Assembly: GCF_013368755.1 (NCBI RefSeq)
Contig: NC_049561.1
Location: 6,944,001 to 7,008,000, forward strand
Direction of reading: 5' to 3'
DNA: 64,000 nt
Source of the DNA: Talaromyces rugulosus
Lineage: Eukaryota; Ascomycota; Eurotiomycetes; Eurotiales; Trichocomaceae
Position 1 is the first letter of the stretch. Every line of letters starts with the position of its first letter. This document shows positions 45,901 to 55,616 of this stretch, in pieces. A model generated the notes under the pieces. The model was not told where the DNA came from and did not search any database. It worked only from the letters and a program-made list of their open reading frames with translations. The position numbers and the translations under genes were made by a program.

Positions 45901-47699
45901 GATACAAGGCGTATTTCTTGTGCTTTTCGACAACTGGACGTTGTGTCCAAAGTGTCTGGATCTCCAGGACGCTTGCGAACGCATTCATAAGAATGGCGAA
46001 GAACATCAAGGACGAGCGCTGGTAGAAGCTGGATGTGTTTACTTTCAGCTGATAGAACATGCTGGAAATAATGAGTGACATGAGGATGTTTCCGATAACT
46101 CCGGCCAAAGTATTGCTCATGTCACCCTGCATACGTTTGATTCCCCGCCAAAAGCAAAGCTTGATCTGCATGCCATAGCTTAGGGTATATGGAGATGAGG
46201 CGCGAGCTCCCTTGGCCTTTTCCAATTGCCGTGAATCAGTGAATTCTTTGTATTTTTTGCCTCCCAAGGGATGTTCGGCTACAAATGTTTCGATTTGCTC
46301 CATAAGGACCCTTCGGTCCGAACTCTCTTTCCAGCGAGCTGCGAACTCGTCGGGGGTATTAGGGACCCGTCCTTCGAACCCTTCACGAACTTCGCGTTCG
46401 GCCGGGCTAGTCAGGGAGGTAAGGAAGTCAGCTGTGGTCTGTCGTGGGGGGCAGTAGAAGCCCATCTCGACAAAAAAGCGCTTAGCATCGTCTGCTCGGC
46501 CAAAGTAAATTTGGCGCCCCTCGTACAAGACGATAGCTTTGTCAAAGATCTACCATTGTCAGTTTTCTTGCAGATTGTCAAGGATTCACGGGGAGGCTCC
46601 TACATCATAGATAGCCTGTCCAGCTTGATAAATGGCCACGACTGCCGTCGAGCCGGTATATTTAGTCGAAGTCCTCATAGTGCGAACAAACTCGAGAGCA
46701 GTAGCACTGTCGAGACCACGAGTACTGTTGTCCCAGCACTGCAAAGGGCTACCGCAAAGCGTTGTTTCGGCAATACTGGTACGCTTGCGTTCGCCACCAG
46801 ACACGCCGCGGATGAACTCATTTCCAACCTGGGTATTCTTGGTGTGCGAGAGACCCAATATAGCCATGACCACATCACGCATATGGGCGGCGTACTGGTC
46901 TCGACTGACACCCGGGAGCCGGTTTTCGGGGGCACGAGCTCGCGCGGCAAAGAGCAAGGTATCCCCGGCGGTCATCTGAGGGAAATGAATTTCTTGCTCG
47001 GCTTGGTATATAACCTCGCCACGGAACCGGGAGTGCATTTCTTCATACGAAACACCTTCATACTGGATATCTGTTCCATCATCGAGCCAGAGACCGTGAG
47101 TCTCTCCACACAAGGTGCGCAGAAATGTTGAACAGCCACTATAAATCCGGTCAGTATTGTCGGCCGGCATTCAATTCCAGGAAAACTACCCACCTTCCAG
47201 GTCGTCCGAGCACAACCAGCATCTCGCCGCTTTTCACCAAACCCTCAAAGTCCCGTAGAATATCAATGCGCATATTCTTCCGCAGTCCCAGCAAGCCCCT
47301 CACATAACCGAATGCTTTTAGCCAGGTGTTGAAGACATCCGCCTGGTAATCAGCGGCAGTTCCGTAGCCATATGCGTTCAAATTCCGGAAAGTAACGCCG
47401 GCGGTACGGCGGGGATATCTCTCGGGGTCACGCGAGGTGATATGCAGCATGTTCTTGACCCATTTTGTCTGGTTGAATTGGCCAGATGACGGATCCAACT
47501 CAGGATCGGCAGAGGCATCGAGGAACGGATTGACCGGCTCGCCATCGTTCGCGGTGTTCTGGCGCGAGGTTTCAGATATCTGGCGCGCCAAGTCGGTGAT
47601 TTCCTTTCGTTCCTTTGGCTTCATTTCCTCCACAGAGCCACCTTCGGTCGACTCGCCGGACTCCACCTCATCATGCTTTTTCTCTTGGGCGTGGTCCAT
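42994..47699 (-). CDS. Full-size PDR/ABCG multidrug transporter (CDR type)
   Basis: Five exons (47194-47699, 46604-47138, 44075-46549, 43547-44010, 42994-43468) give 1484 aa, the normal length. Domain order is NBD1-TMD1-NBD2-TMD2. NBD1 has Walker A GRPGSGCST (about 165-173, made at the first splice junction), VSGGERKR signature (281-288) and CWDNSTRGLD. NBD2 has GVTGAGKTS at about 860, LNVEQRKRLTIGVE at about 964 and FDEPTSGLDSQTAW. As usual in PDR pumps, NBD1 carries a Cys in Walker A and an Asn after Walker B Asp, and NBD2 a degenerate signature. Such pumps export azoles, toxins and lipids at the plasma membrane. Intron 4 contains a 27-base T tract and a decoy acceptor; see findings. Which CDR/Atr homologue it is cannot be told by eye. 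Confidence 0.93.
43508..43534 (-). repeat. 27-base homopolymer inside ABC transporter intron 4
   Basis: A run of 27 A on the plus strand, so T on the transcribed strand, lies between the GTATGT donor and a CGCAG. It forms an unusually long polypyrimidine tract. Its length is likely to vary between strains and in sequencing. Confidence 0.9.
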
Positions 47700-48460
47700 G
47701 GCATATACCGTTGCTCACAGTAACGCGGAGCTATTCTCGAAATTGCACGGATCAACAAACCCACAGGATCCCCAGAAAACGTGGCAAAGGCAACGATTTT
47801 CCGTTCAGATCGGTATGTGACAGAGTCTATTTCAACGCTGAAACGGGGATGCCATGCGGGATGAGTTGCGAGATGAACAGGGAGAGAAGAGAGCAGAAGA
47901 AGAAAAAATGTACATTATTTTCCCTTATAATAATAATAAAGATCTCCTAGCTTCATCACGATTTGGCTCAGTAGTTACCAGGCCCACTGAGGGGGGCGAA
48001 AAGCAAGCACCGCAGCCATGTCTCGACTCTCCATGACCCAGCAGCCTCGCTAGCGTACTCCGTAGTAAGCGACGTTATGTATCAGCCCTTAGCTTTGCCG
48101 AGGCGCCAAGCGAGCATAAGGCTTGAGTGGATGTTCATAACGGGCATAATAACGGGCAAGCTGGACCAGTCATGGCAGGGAGACGAAGCGACGATGGGTT
48201 AAACGAGGAAAACGAGACGCGAGGAGGCTTGACCCGTATAGGAAGCCGGACGAGCCAATTGCTATACGGTGTTTACGGCGACCGACTCGTAGCGCTTGCT
48301 TGGCGATTGGCCAGAGTATGATTGCAATTACCGAATCGGGCTAGTCTATATATTCAAATTGCATACAAGAAGTACATAAACCTGTATAAACATTACTCAG
48401 TATGTTAATACTGGTCTGGCCTTTCCCGATTCCATATGTATTTTATATTGACATTTCCCA

Positions 48461-48657
48461 CGAGTGTCAAACATGTAAGATACTTCTAGATAGCATCCGG
48501 GTTGTACTTCCCAAAATGGCAATTCCTAGGGCTATACTCAGCCAATCACCGCCACTTCTATACGCTCTCGGTACGACACATATTCGGCCATGGAATCCGC
48601 GGGTTCCGAATCTTCCATGTGTAAATTATACATGTCGTGCATACATTATTAATATAT
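48461..48657 (+). repeat. Dispersed repeat B, copy 1
   Basis: Begins CGAGTGTCAAACATGTA and includes CATCCGGGTTG, CCCAAAATGGCAATT, TATACGCTCTCGGTAC, GGAATCCGCGGGTTCCGAAT and GCATACATTATTA. The same blocks occur in the same order and orientation at 55149-55314, with small insertions and transitions between copies. Neither copy has coding capacity or visible terminal repeats. It may be a decayed non-autonomous element or solo LTR. Confidence 0.8.
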
Positions 48658-49189
48658 TTAGAATTAAAAGTTGAACTACGTATTCTGACAGTCAGAGTAC
48701 CTAGTGTCGACATATCGGCCTCAGGCCAACCAGCGGTCACGCGGAAGCAAACAAAGAAAACAGTTTTTTATTAGCGAACCACACGCAAATCCTGTACTTA
48801 TCCTTACATATAGCTAATTCAGATATTTACCATCAAGCAAAGCCATCTCATGCGTTCTAGAGAGCCTCAAGATATAAGCTGCTTCGTCCAGTTCGACACC
48901 TAGTTCAACTTTAAAATAAGATTGGCGTACTTATCGTACTCTCTAGCTCTAAATTAATATATTAAAATCTTTAACTGATATTTTTTTCTCCGTATTCAAT
49001 TCCTAGGCCGGAAAGGCCTGGGCTTCTCGGTACAATCCCATTTATATGGTGGATTGTATGAGAAGATGATGGGGATCTAAACTAAAGGCCTTGCGGTAGG
49101 AAATATAGGCAGGCTGGTAGGCCTGGGTAGCAAAAGCCGGTAGAATCTACAAGTACCCATGGTTCCCTAACAATAAGAAAAGATATAGA

Positions 49190-49650
49190 AAAGAGCTTGG
49201 TAGTATTTAGATCATATTCAGAATTGAAATTACATAATAAATAGCTTTATCACTAGGAAATTATATAGGAAAAAGCTTGGCGGAGTTGCAATTAAGTTCG
49301 CAGGGTGGCTTGGAAATGGTTGTTTCAATGAGATAAAGAGGAATAACAGCTTGGTTGTTAATAAATTGTATGGTACAATACTTAAGAGTGTTCAAATTGT
49401 GTTCAGAATCGATAGAAAAATCAGATTAGAATAAAAGATAGTTTGCTCGCTAAGTAATTGTATAGAAAATGGTTGCGATCAAGTTTGTAGAGCAGCTCGA
49501 AAATAGTTGTTTAATAAAATGGAAAGGAATAATAGCTTAATAATTACTAATAAATGGTATAGTAAAATGCTCTCTCAGGGTGTTCAGGATTAGTTCAATA
49601 TTGAGTGAGGAATCAAGACTAGCTTATTCCTGAAAGATTGCATAGAAAAG
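49190..49650 (+). repeat. Degenerate tandem array, unit about 185-192 bp
   Basis: Blocks recur at near-constant spacing. GGAAATGGTTGTTTCAATGAG (49312) is matched by CGAAAATAGTTGTTTAATAAA about 185 bp later. GTGTTC at 49388 is matched at 49580. ATTCAGAATT (49217) is matched by GTTCAGAATC about 185 bp later. Differences are mostly C/T and G/A. Two full and one or two partial units are visible. Confidence 0.6.
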
Positions 49651-49787
49651 AGTTTAAAGGTATTTATAAGAATTTATAAGGAAATATAAGTTCGGGCTTA
49701 TACCCAGGTCAGGTTAAAGAGGGGTGGGCGTATAATGTTTTTTCAGAAATAGCCTTTTTTAAGAAGTTTTTGAATTGCAGCAGTACA

Positions 49788-49985
49788 AAATCACCCAACA
49801 GTCGATCATTTTTATCTGTATTGCTGCTATTGGTTGATGTAGTCGACTGTATGACAACGTCGCAGTACGTAATTGCGGAAAAAAAGTGCAAGGTCACCAA
49901 CAGTCGATCACTTTTATTTCCATTGTTGCTATTGGTTGACTGTCCATCAATGTCTCAGTGCGTAAATGCAAGAAAGGAAAGTGCC
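49788..49985 (+). repeat. Tandem duplication of a CCAAT-containing promoter block
   Basis: Two copies of roughly 100 bp. Each starts TCACC(C)AACAGTCGATCA, continues with TTTTAT, then TTGCTATTGGTTGA (reverse CCAAT box) and ends with CAGT(A/G)CGTAA. Copy 1 begins at about 49788 and copy 2 at about 49890. It ends about 140 bp upstream of the secreted-protein ATG. Confidence 0.7.
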
Positions 49986-50041
49986 TTCGAAAATAGTAAC
50001 AGGGACTTCACATTAAGACCAATTATACTGCAAACTGAGCA

Positions 50042-50047
50042 TATAAA
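50042..50047 (+). promoter_or_regulatory. TATA box of the secreted-protein gene
   Basis: TATAAA about 80 bp upstream of the ATG at 50123, downstream of the duplicated CCAAT block. Spacing is typical of a strongly regulated fungal promoter. Confidence 0.5.
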
Positions 50048-50122
50048 TCAACACATCCCTTTCATATTATTTTACTCTGTTGACATCTGGACATTACAAT
50101 CAATAATATCAATTGATCCACG

Positions 50123-50653
50123 ATGCATTCCCCAACCGCCTCCCTTATCACCCTCGCCGCTCTCACCACTGCTGTTGCCGGCAAAAGTATCGGACTACGC
50201 GCTGAAGGCACCAATTCCACTGTCGGCCAGTATTTACTCCGGACAGGAGGGAACGCAGGCACCATATATATAAACCTCTTGCCCAACTCAACCAACAACC
50301 CCAACAAGGTCGAAATCGACAACAGCACCAATCTATGGATCAACGGAGACGGTGGCCGCTATGCGCTTAACCTTGACATGGGGTCAATACCACAATATGG
50401 ACCCTCGAATTTGTCTAGTTACTCTTACTCGTACGATGGTGGTGGTGAACCTATCCCGGACCCGACGCCTGGGTTTTCTTGGGGTAGTATTGGTACACTA
50501 AACGCTTCGCACAAGTCTTTTCATGGATGGGTTTCGTGTAATGACGCTGGAGATGATGATCTGCAGGGGAATTCTTTTATGTGGGCTACGGCGCCAATTC
50601 AGAATCTGCCATCTCCGTGTAAGCAGATTGATTTGGTTAAATTCGAGTTTTGA
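50123..50653 (+). CDS. Small secreted protein of unknown function
   Basis: Single exon, 176 aa. A signal peptide (SLITLAALTTAVAG) is cut near residue 20. The mature part is Asn/Gly/Ser/Tyr-rich with several N-glycosylation sites (NST, NSTN, NLS, NAS) and only two cysteines (VSCNDAG and SPCKQ), which could form one disulphide. It ends DLVKFEF. It looks like a fungal extracellular beta-rich protein, but I recognise no family. The promoter has a TATA box and a duplicated CCAAT block, so strong or condition-dependent expression is plausible. Confidence 0.65.
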   Translation: MHSPTASLITLAALTTAVAGKSIGLRAEGTNSTVGQYLLRTGGNAGTIYINLLPNSTNNPNKVEIDNSTNLWINGDGGRYALNLDMGSIPQYGPSNLSSYSYSYDGGGEPIPDPTPGFSWGSIGTLNASHKSFHGWVSCNDAGDDDLQGNSFMWATAPIQNLPSPCKQIDLVKFEF

Positions 50654-51062
50654 AGGATTTTTGCGATCGAGGGTTCATTAAATTGTACATATCTTATCAA
50701 CAATGCCAGTATTCTACTATTGACCACTATTCTATTCCTAAACGGGATCCGGTAATTTATTTTCACAAAAAGTATGATGTCCACTGAAGCTTACATTATC
50801 GGAAGATTCGGCTTTACTTCAGAATTGCCCTGTGCTCGAGACCTTTAACACTTTCAAGGTTTTAGATAATATTGAATTGATACTATCAACTTCCTAGAGG
50901 GAGAGGGGGACAGGAACTCTCGTATTGCATAGACCTTGTCAGCTTTATGTGCTGCAGAGATCACAGTGCTATCGATAGTATCATGAGAATGTGTAGTGGA
51001 GTGGTTGTGTCAAGATCATAATTGCTTCTATAGACGTCAGACCATCGCTACTTTGGAGTTTA
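50654..51062. other. Tail-to-tail intergenic region
   Basis: About 410 bp with the 3' flanks of the secreted-protein and D-aminopeptidase genes. Nothing seen. Confidence 0.5.
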
Positions 51063-52670
51063 TTACTGTTTGAGAAACTGCAGCCCTCTGGCCAGCCAAC
51101 AGCCAATAGTCACACCGGCCACCTTTCCATCGTCATTCCGACGAACGATGATCGTCCAGTCACCCGGAGGCGTCGAATCCATTGCCCTGGGGCATGCAAG
51201 AGCCCATAAATCCTCTCCGAGTGAACGCATCATATGTACAGGTCCCTGCCCCAGAAAGCCATCAAAAGTGCCATATAACATGTCGCCCGAGCCGCTGCAG
51301 TGAAAGTCGGAATCTATCTCAGCGCAGTGGTAATCACCTTCAAGCTCAGAAAAATTAGAAGCGGGCTTCACGCTGGCAACACGCTGGGCATGAAGAGTCC
51401 GGTTGTCATGAGGGACGTGGAGATGAAGGGTGGTTCCGTCCAGACTTGCTACCATACCATCCGACTGAGCCTTGTACGCTTCCACCACTCGCATTTTTTG
51501 AGGTTTACGATGGTACTTGACGAGGAGCTCCCCTACACCACCCTGGCCCACAGTGATCGCTAGTCCGGTGTCAGAGTCTAGATAGACTCCAGTCCAGTCT
51601 GGCCCTGGACTGACAACCTCATTTTTGGCTTCAGGCACGCCCATCACTCGCTTTAAGATATAGTCACTAACTGCCCCGGCATCACCGTGCTCTTGGTTAA
51701 GTAAGACTACAATGGATACCCGTGGCTCCGGTGCATACGACCGGGACAGCCGGTATCCACGGAGCGCACCTCCGTGCCTGACAGTCAGTACGCCTCCAAC
51801 TAGTTGGCGGGCTAGGCCAAAACCGTAGTTGGCAGGGGTACCATCGTTATATTTCTGTTGCTCGGAATTGGTTCCATACCAGCTTTGTGAATCGTCGCGG
51901 CTGCGATCCACAAACTGCTCGTAGGCGATCATATCGGCTAGAGAAGCGACGATACCGGCATCGCCGGCCCATTCAATACGGTTGACACCAGGATAGAAAC
52001 CTAAGGCCTCGTCTCCCTCGTAGCCAACGCAGGGAGGCGGGTGCTCCGCAGTATTTGCGCACAGTCTTGCCGTCTCCATCCCCGCAGGTGTGAAGATTCG
52101 CTGTACGAGCAGTTCTGCCAGCGGCTGTCCTGTGATCTGTTCGATACAGCGAGCAATGATAAAGAAATTTGTATTCGCGTACGAGTACTCGGTTCCCGGC
52201 TGGAAATGGAAAGATTTCATCCTGGCCAGCATCTTGGGGCCGTGATCAGCGACTGAGAAGTGGCCCTCAGGCTTCGCGCCCCAAAGGACGGTCAAGGCCC
52301 AGTAGTCGCGAATACCCGATTGATTGTTGCAGAGATGGCGCATCGTCAAGCCAGTATCTTGAAGCAAGTTGGGATCGAGCAGTTGACCGAGCTGGCCTGC
52401 TAGCTGCTCGGCAGGCTCATCGCCGCGCGCTCTCATGGCTGGTGTTGGATTGCGTTCCAGGTCCGTCAACAGCCCGCACAGCATCTGCTTCGTGATGGAA
52501 CAGATCGGTAGTAGGGTGTCGGCGGTCATTGGAATTCGACGGTGCAAATCAGCATATCCCCAACACTGTTGGCCGGCCAGTTTGCCATCCCTTAAGACGG
52601 CGACAGCACCTCCTGGGCCCCGAAAACGAGACGGAACATCTGCGAGAATGTCGAGGATTGAAGCTGTCAT
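51063..52670 (-). CDS. dap: D-aminopeptidase, serine peptidase family S12 (bacterial DAP type)
   Basis: Single exon, 535 aa. The N-terminal penicillin-binding/beta-lactamase fold has all three family motifs: SITK at 58-61 (nucleophile Ser58 and Lys61), YAN at 164-166, and HGG at 299-301. Other blocks match the Ochrobactrum D-aminopeptidase closely: GPGGAVAVLRDG, the NNQSGIRDYWALTVLWGA stretch, RIEWAGDAGIVASLADMIA, and the end TIGCWLARGLQFLK. The C-terminal 200 residues correspond to the two barrel domains that shape the DAP active site, so this is not a plain beta-lactamase-like esterase. DAP removes N-terminal D-residues (D-Ala, Gly) from peptides. No signal peptide, so cytosolic. Lack of introns plus a bacterial architecture suggest horizontal transfer. 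Confidence 0.87.
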   Translation of the reverse strand: MTASILDILADVPSRFRGPGGAVAVLRDGKLAGQQCWGYADLHRRIPMTADTLLPICSITKQMLCGLLTDLERNPTPAMRARGDEPAEQLAGQLGQLLDPNLLQDTGLTMRHLCNNQSGIRDYWALTVLWGAKPEGHFSVADHGPKMLARMKSFHFQPGTEYSYANTNFFIIARCIEQITGQPLAELLVQRIFTPAGMETARLCANTAEHPPPCVGYEGDEALGFYPGVNRIEWAGDAGIVASLADMIAYEQFVDRSRDDSQSWYGTNSEQQKYNDGTPANYGFGLARQLVGGVLTVRHGGALRGYRLSRSYAPEPRVSIVVLLNQEHGDAGAVSDYILKRVMGVPEAKNEVVSPGPDWTGVYLDSDTGLAITVGQGGVGELLVKYHRKPQKMRVVEAYKAQSDGMVASLDGTTLHLHVPHDNRTLHAQRVASVKPASNFSELEGDYHCAEIDSDFHCSGSGDMLYGTFDGFLGQGPVHMMRSLGEDLWALACPRAMDSTPPGDWTIIVRRNDDGKVAGVTIGCWLARGLQFLKQ

Positions 52671-53633
52671 TTTGCTTCTTGTTTTAAAAGTGTCTGTGTG
52701 TAATTATTTTACCGAGCGTTGGTGAAGAAGAAACACAGCATAACACACTCCAAAATGATTTATCACTGAAGATAGCCACGAGTAGGATTGAGCACTTTAA
52801 TCATCGCGGCCCATTTTGTTTATCACACCCCGCTTCCTCGCAAAGTGATGTGATTGGCAGAGCAAGTCTCCATGGCAGATGGTCGGAAGAAGGCGTCTGT
52901 TAAATTATTGACCGAGTGGCAGAGACAAGTGTGAGAATACAAAGGCATTCTTGAAATCATGGACAATTTCATATCGCATAAAGTGAAGCATTTGTTCTAC
53001 TTGTAAAACAAAACAAAAAATATATAACAAATACGGGTCTCCACAGGTTGGGGCCGGTTTCAGGCATGAGACCATCTAGGCACCGCCCTAGATATAATGC
53101 TATGGATATATAGCTAGTATTGGCAATTAGAACTATGAGAAAGAGTCTGGTGTATATGTTTGACTCCCAGGAACATCCATTTCATGGAGCTGGGTGGTTA
53201 TGTCATTGTGGTCACGATATACCTAAAATTAATTGCTCTTATGATTCAGTATGTAGATGGACGGACTAAGAATGAATGATTCGCCGTAAACGATTCAGGA
53301 TTATAGATGTTAAATATCTTGTATCTAATAATGATATACTAAATTTAGAACAATGAATACGTACTGTACGTATTGCGAAACCATTGATTGAAATTATTCG
53401 AGTTTGGGGGCCGAAACAGCACGGGCTTCAGCCCACATGAACAATACCGAGTCCCCGGCGGCACATAAGGCCTAAAGCAGAAGTGATTATCCCCAAAACG
53501 ACACAAGTGACAATCCGACAATGTGGAGCGAACATATATAAAGAACCCCGATTGCCTGGGGCAAGTGCGTTTGATAACAACTACACTCAATTCAAAGACA
53601 AACGAAACCGATTCCAGTCTATATAATTTCACC
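52671..53633. other. Divergent promoter region
   Basis: About 960 bp between the D-aminopeptidase (minus) and the LURP-like gene (plus). AT-rich around 53000-53350. A TATA box sits at 53535-53542 (own entry). No gene seen. Confidence 0.5.
53535..53542 (+). promoter_or_regulatory. TATA box of the LURP/tubby-like gene
   Basis: TATATAAA about 92 bp upstream of the ATG at 53634, which itself has an ideal context (tttcaccATGG). Confidence 0.55.
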
Positions 53634-54410
53634 ATGGCCGCTGCTAATTTGGACGGCGCCTCGACAAACACCCTCCCCGGGGAGCCCTTTAAGCCCGTTC
53701 TTGGAGGTGACCACGACCATGTTACACTCTCGATGAACTTTGCCTGGCGCAAGTTTAAGTCCAGCATCTCTGATGAGCGCAACCCTGAGAAGCCTCTTTA
53801 TATCATCTCCTACAAGATTTTCCCTAAGCTGCGCCTAATCTTCCGCAGAGCATCGGGGGATGATGGCTCCGATGGCTCCGCAGAAGATGATAACTCTGCA
53901 GATGAGAGTATCATCGGTACTGGGACCGTGAATAACGTGAGCATTGACTCCAGCTACACATGTCACGGCCGCAAGGATAAACTCGTGGCCCAGAAGCGTT
54001 TTCACACTTTATACACCCATCGCTCTGCGGCTCTGTCCGTTGATGGGAAGCCCCAAGTCGTGACTTGGTCTGGTGATTGCGGTCTGAAGCGGTGGGACTT
54101 TGTTTGTGTTGATGAGAACCAAACGCCCCTGGCCAAATTCACTGCAAATTTGTGGGGCGTGAAAAAACTCGGCAAGGTGGAGTTGATGGGTCCTCGAGCG
54201 GAGGACCCTGCATTCAGAGATGAGATGGTTATTACGGGCATCCTGGTCGGCTATACTATGATCTGGCGTGCCAATAATATCTTCCAATTGTTCGGATCCC
54301 TTTTCGGCAAGCCAGGCAAGGATAGGGAGTATCCAGTGCAAGAGGGTCCTGCCCCTAAAAACGACGACACTTTGACTGCCAAGGAAAGCTATCCACCTAA
54401 GCAAGCATAA
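53634..54410 (+). CDS. Possible LURP1/tubby-C-like fungal protein
   Basis: Single exon, 258 aa. The order of short beta-rich blocks (VTLSMNFAWRKFKSSISDE, PEKPLYIISYKIF, TGTVNNVSIDSSYTCHG, LKRWDFVCVDENQTPLAKF, GKVELMGPRA) resembles fungal proteins with a tubby C-terminal/LURP-like barrel. Near the C-terminus ITGILVGYTMIWRANNIFQLFGSLFG looks like a buried or membrane-touching helix, as in tubby and scramblase folds. No signal peptide. The reading frame continues upstream of the ATG, but the ATG at 53634 has the best context. Function unknown; the fold assignment is inferred. Confidence 0.55.
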   Translation: MAAANLDGASTNTLPGEPFKPVLGGDHDHVTLSMNFAWRKFKSSISDERNPEKPLYIISYKIFPKLRLIFRRASGDDGSDGSAEDDNSADESIIGTGTVNNVSIDSSYTCHGRKDKLVAQKRFHTLYTHRSAALSVDGKPQVVTWSGDCGLKRWDFVCVDENQTPLAKFTANLWGVKKLGKVELMGPRAEDPAFRDEMVITGILVGYTMIWRANNIFQLFGSLFGKPGKDREYPVQEGPAPKNDDTLTAKESYPPKQA

Positions 54411-55616
54411 GGGTGATGTATGTGGGTTGGTTCATTGGTTCAATTGTTATAATACTTTCCCTTGGTATCACTGCAATCAATCCAAGTCATTCGAGAACGC
54501 AGATCAGTCACCATACCAATAGCACGCGCGGCTAAGCTCTTGTTTCTTCCTTCGACGCACCGTGAATGCCAGGTACACGCTGGGAAGGGGCTCATTCCCG
54601 TCATTTGGAACATGAAGAAGTTGTATCTAAGACTAGCAAGAGACTTGACAGCTCGCCGGCCACGGAACTGGTGGGGAAAAGAACATTGCAACGTTTTGAT
54701 ATTAGGAGTCGGTTGGCTCTCAATTTCGAATTAAAACTGCATGACTTGAGGTGGGCGCGGGGTAAGGGGACTATATTGAAGTATGGAGTAGGGATTGGGG
54801 TATATCTGAACCTAAGCCCATCTATCAACGTGGCTGGCATTTTCGTCATGGACCAATATATATGCCACTTAACTAGAGTTGGGCTTTCCGCTAAGCATAT
54901 TAAGAATTCATAGAGTTATTATATATTAAAATTAATAATATTTAATACTTTTAATAGATTATAATTATATAAAATTTAGAAGTAATTAATTAGATTGATA
55001 GAAGGTTAAGATATATTTTTTCTATACTTTAATTGAGAAATCCTTTAACCTGTTTTAGATACTGCCTGGAGAAACCCTGATGTGGAATAGTTAGGAGATG
55101 GGTGTTGAGCGATCTGCAGAACCTGTCTATTTTCCAGTTCCTTTCTCACGAGTGTCAAACATGTAGAGACAACATCCGGGTTGCATTTCCCAAAATGGCA
55201 ATTATTAGGGGTATGTTCAAAGCCAATCACCTATACGCTCTCGGTACTCGGGGATGGAATCCGCGGGTTCCGAATCTTCCATGTGTCAATTGTGCATACA
55301 TTATTATTAATATTCCGAGTCGGAGAATAACATTAGAAACCGCCGCGGCCCTAGTCTTCTAGTTAGCTTCCAAAAGCCTCTTCCATGGTGCGGGACTCCG
55401 GAATCCGAGCGAGACTTGTCATCTGTCAAGGTAACCCTTGAACTTGTACATGTAGGTTCTCATTTGGCTACATATAGCTTATCCAGTTTTACATATACAC
55501 CATATTTGAAGAGTCTTGTAATTTACCATAAATTGTTTCATTGTATTCAATGTTCGCTTGGCTCATAAAGTCATCAACGCTAAACTCCTGTTCTATGCTG
55601 GTTTATCTATCCCATA
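54411..55616. other. 1.2 kb intergenic region with repeat
   Basis: Contains a very AT-rich stretch (54915-55035) and dispersed repeat B copy 2 (55149-55314). The right end is the 3' flank of the MFS drug transporter. No gene seen. Confidence 0.55.
55149..55314 (+). repeat. Dispersed repeat B, copy 2
   Basis: Partner of 48461-48657 in the same orientation, about 30 bp shorter through internal deletions. It keeps the GGAATCCGCGGGTTCCGAAT block unchanged. Confidence 0.8.

Larger units (their letters stand above)
47700..50122. other. 2.4 kb repeat-rich AT-rich region
   Basis: The left part (47700-48350) is the promoter of the ABC transporter. Then come dispersed repeat B copy 1, a very AT-rich stretch (48900-49720) with a degenerate tandem array, and a duplicated block just upstream of the secreted-protein gene. 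No gene seen. Confidence 0.6.
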
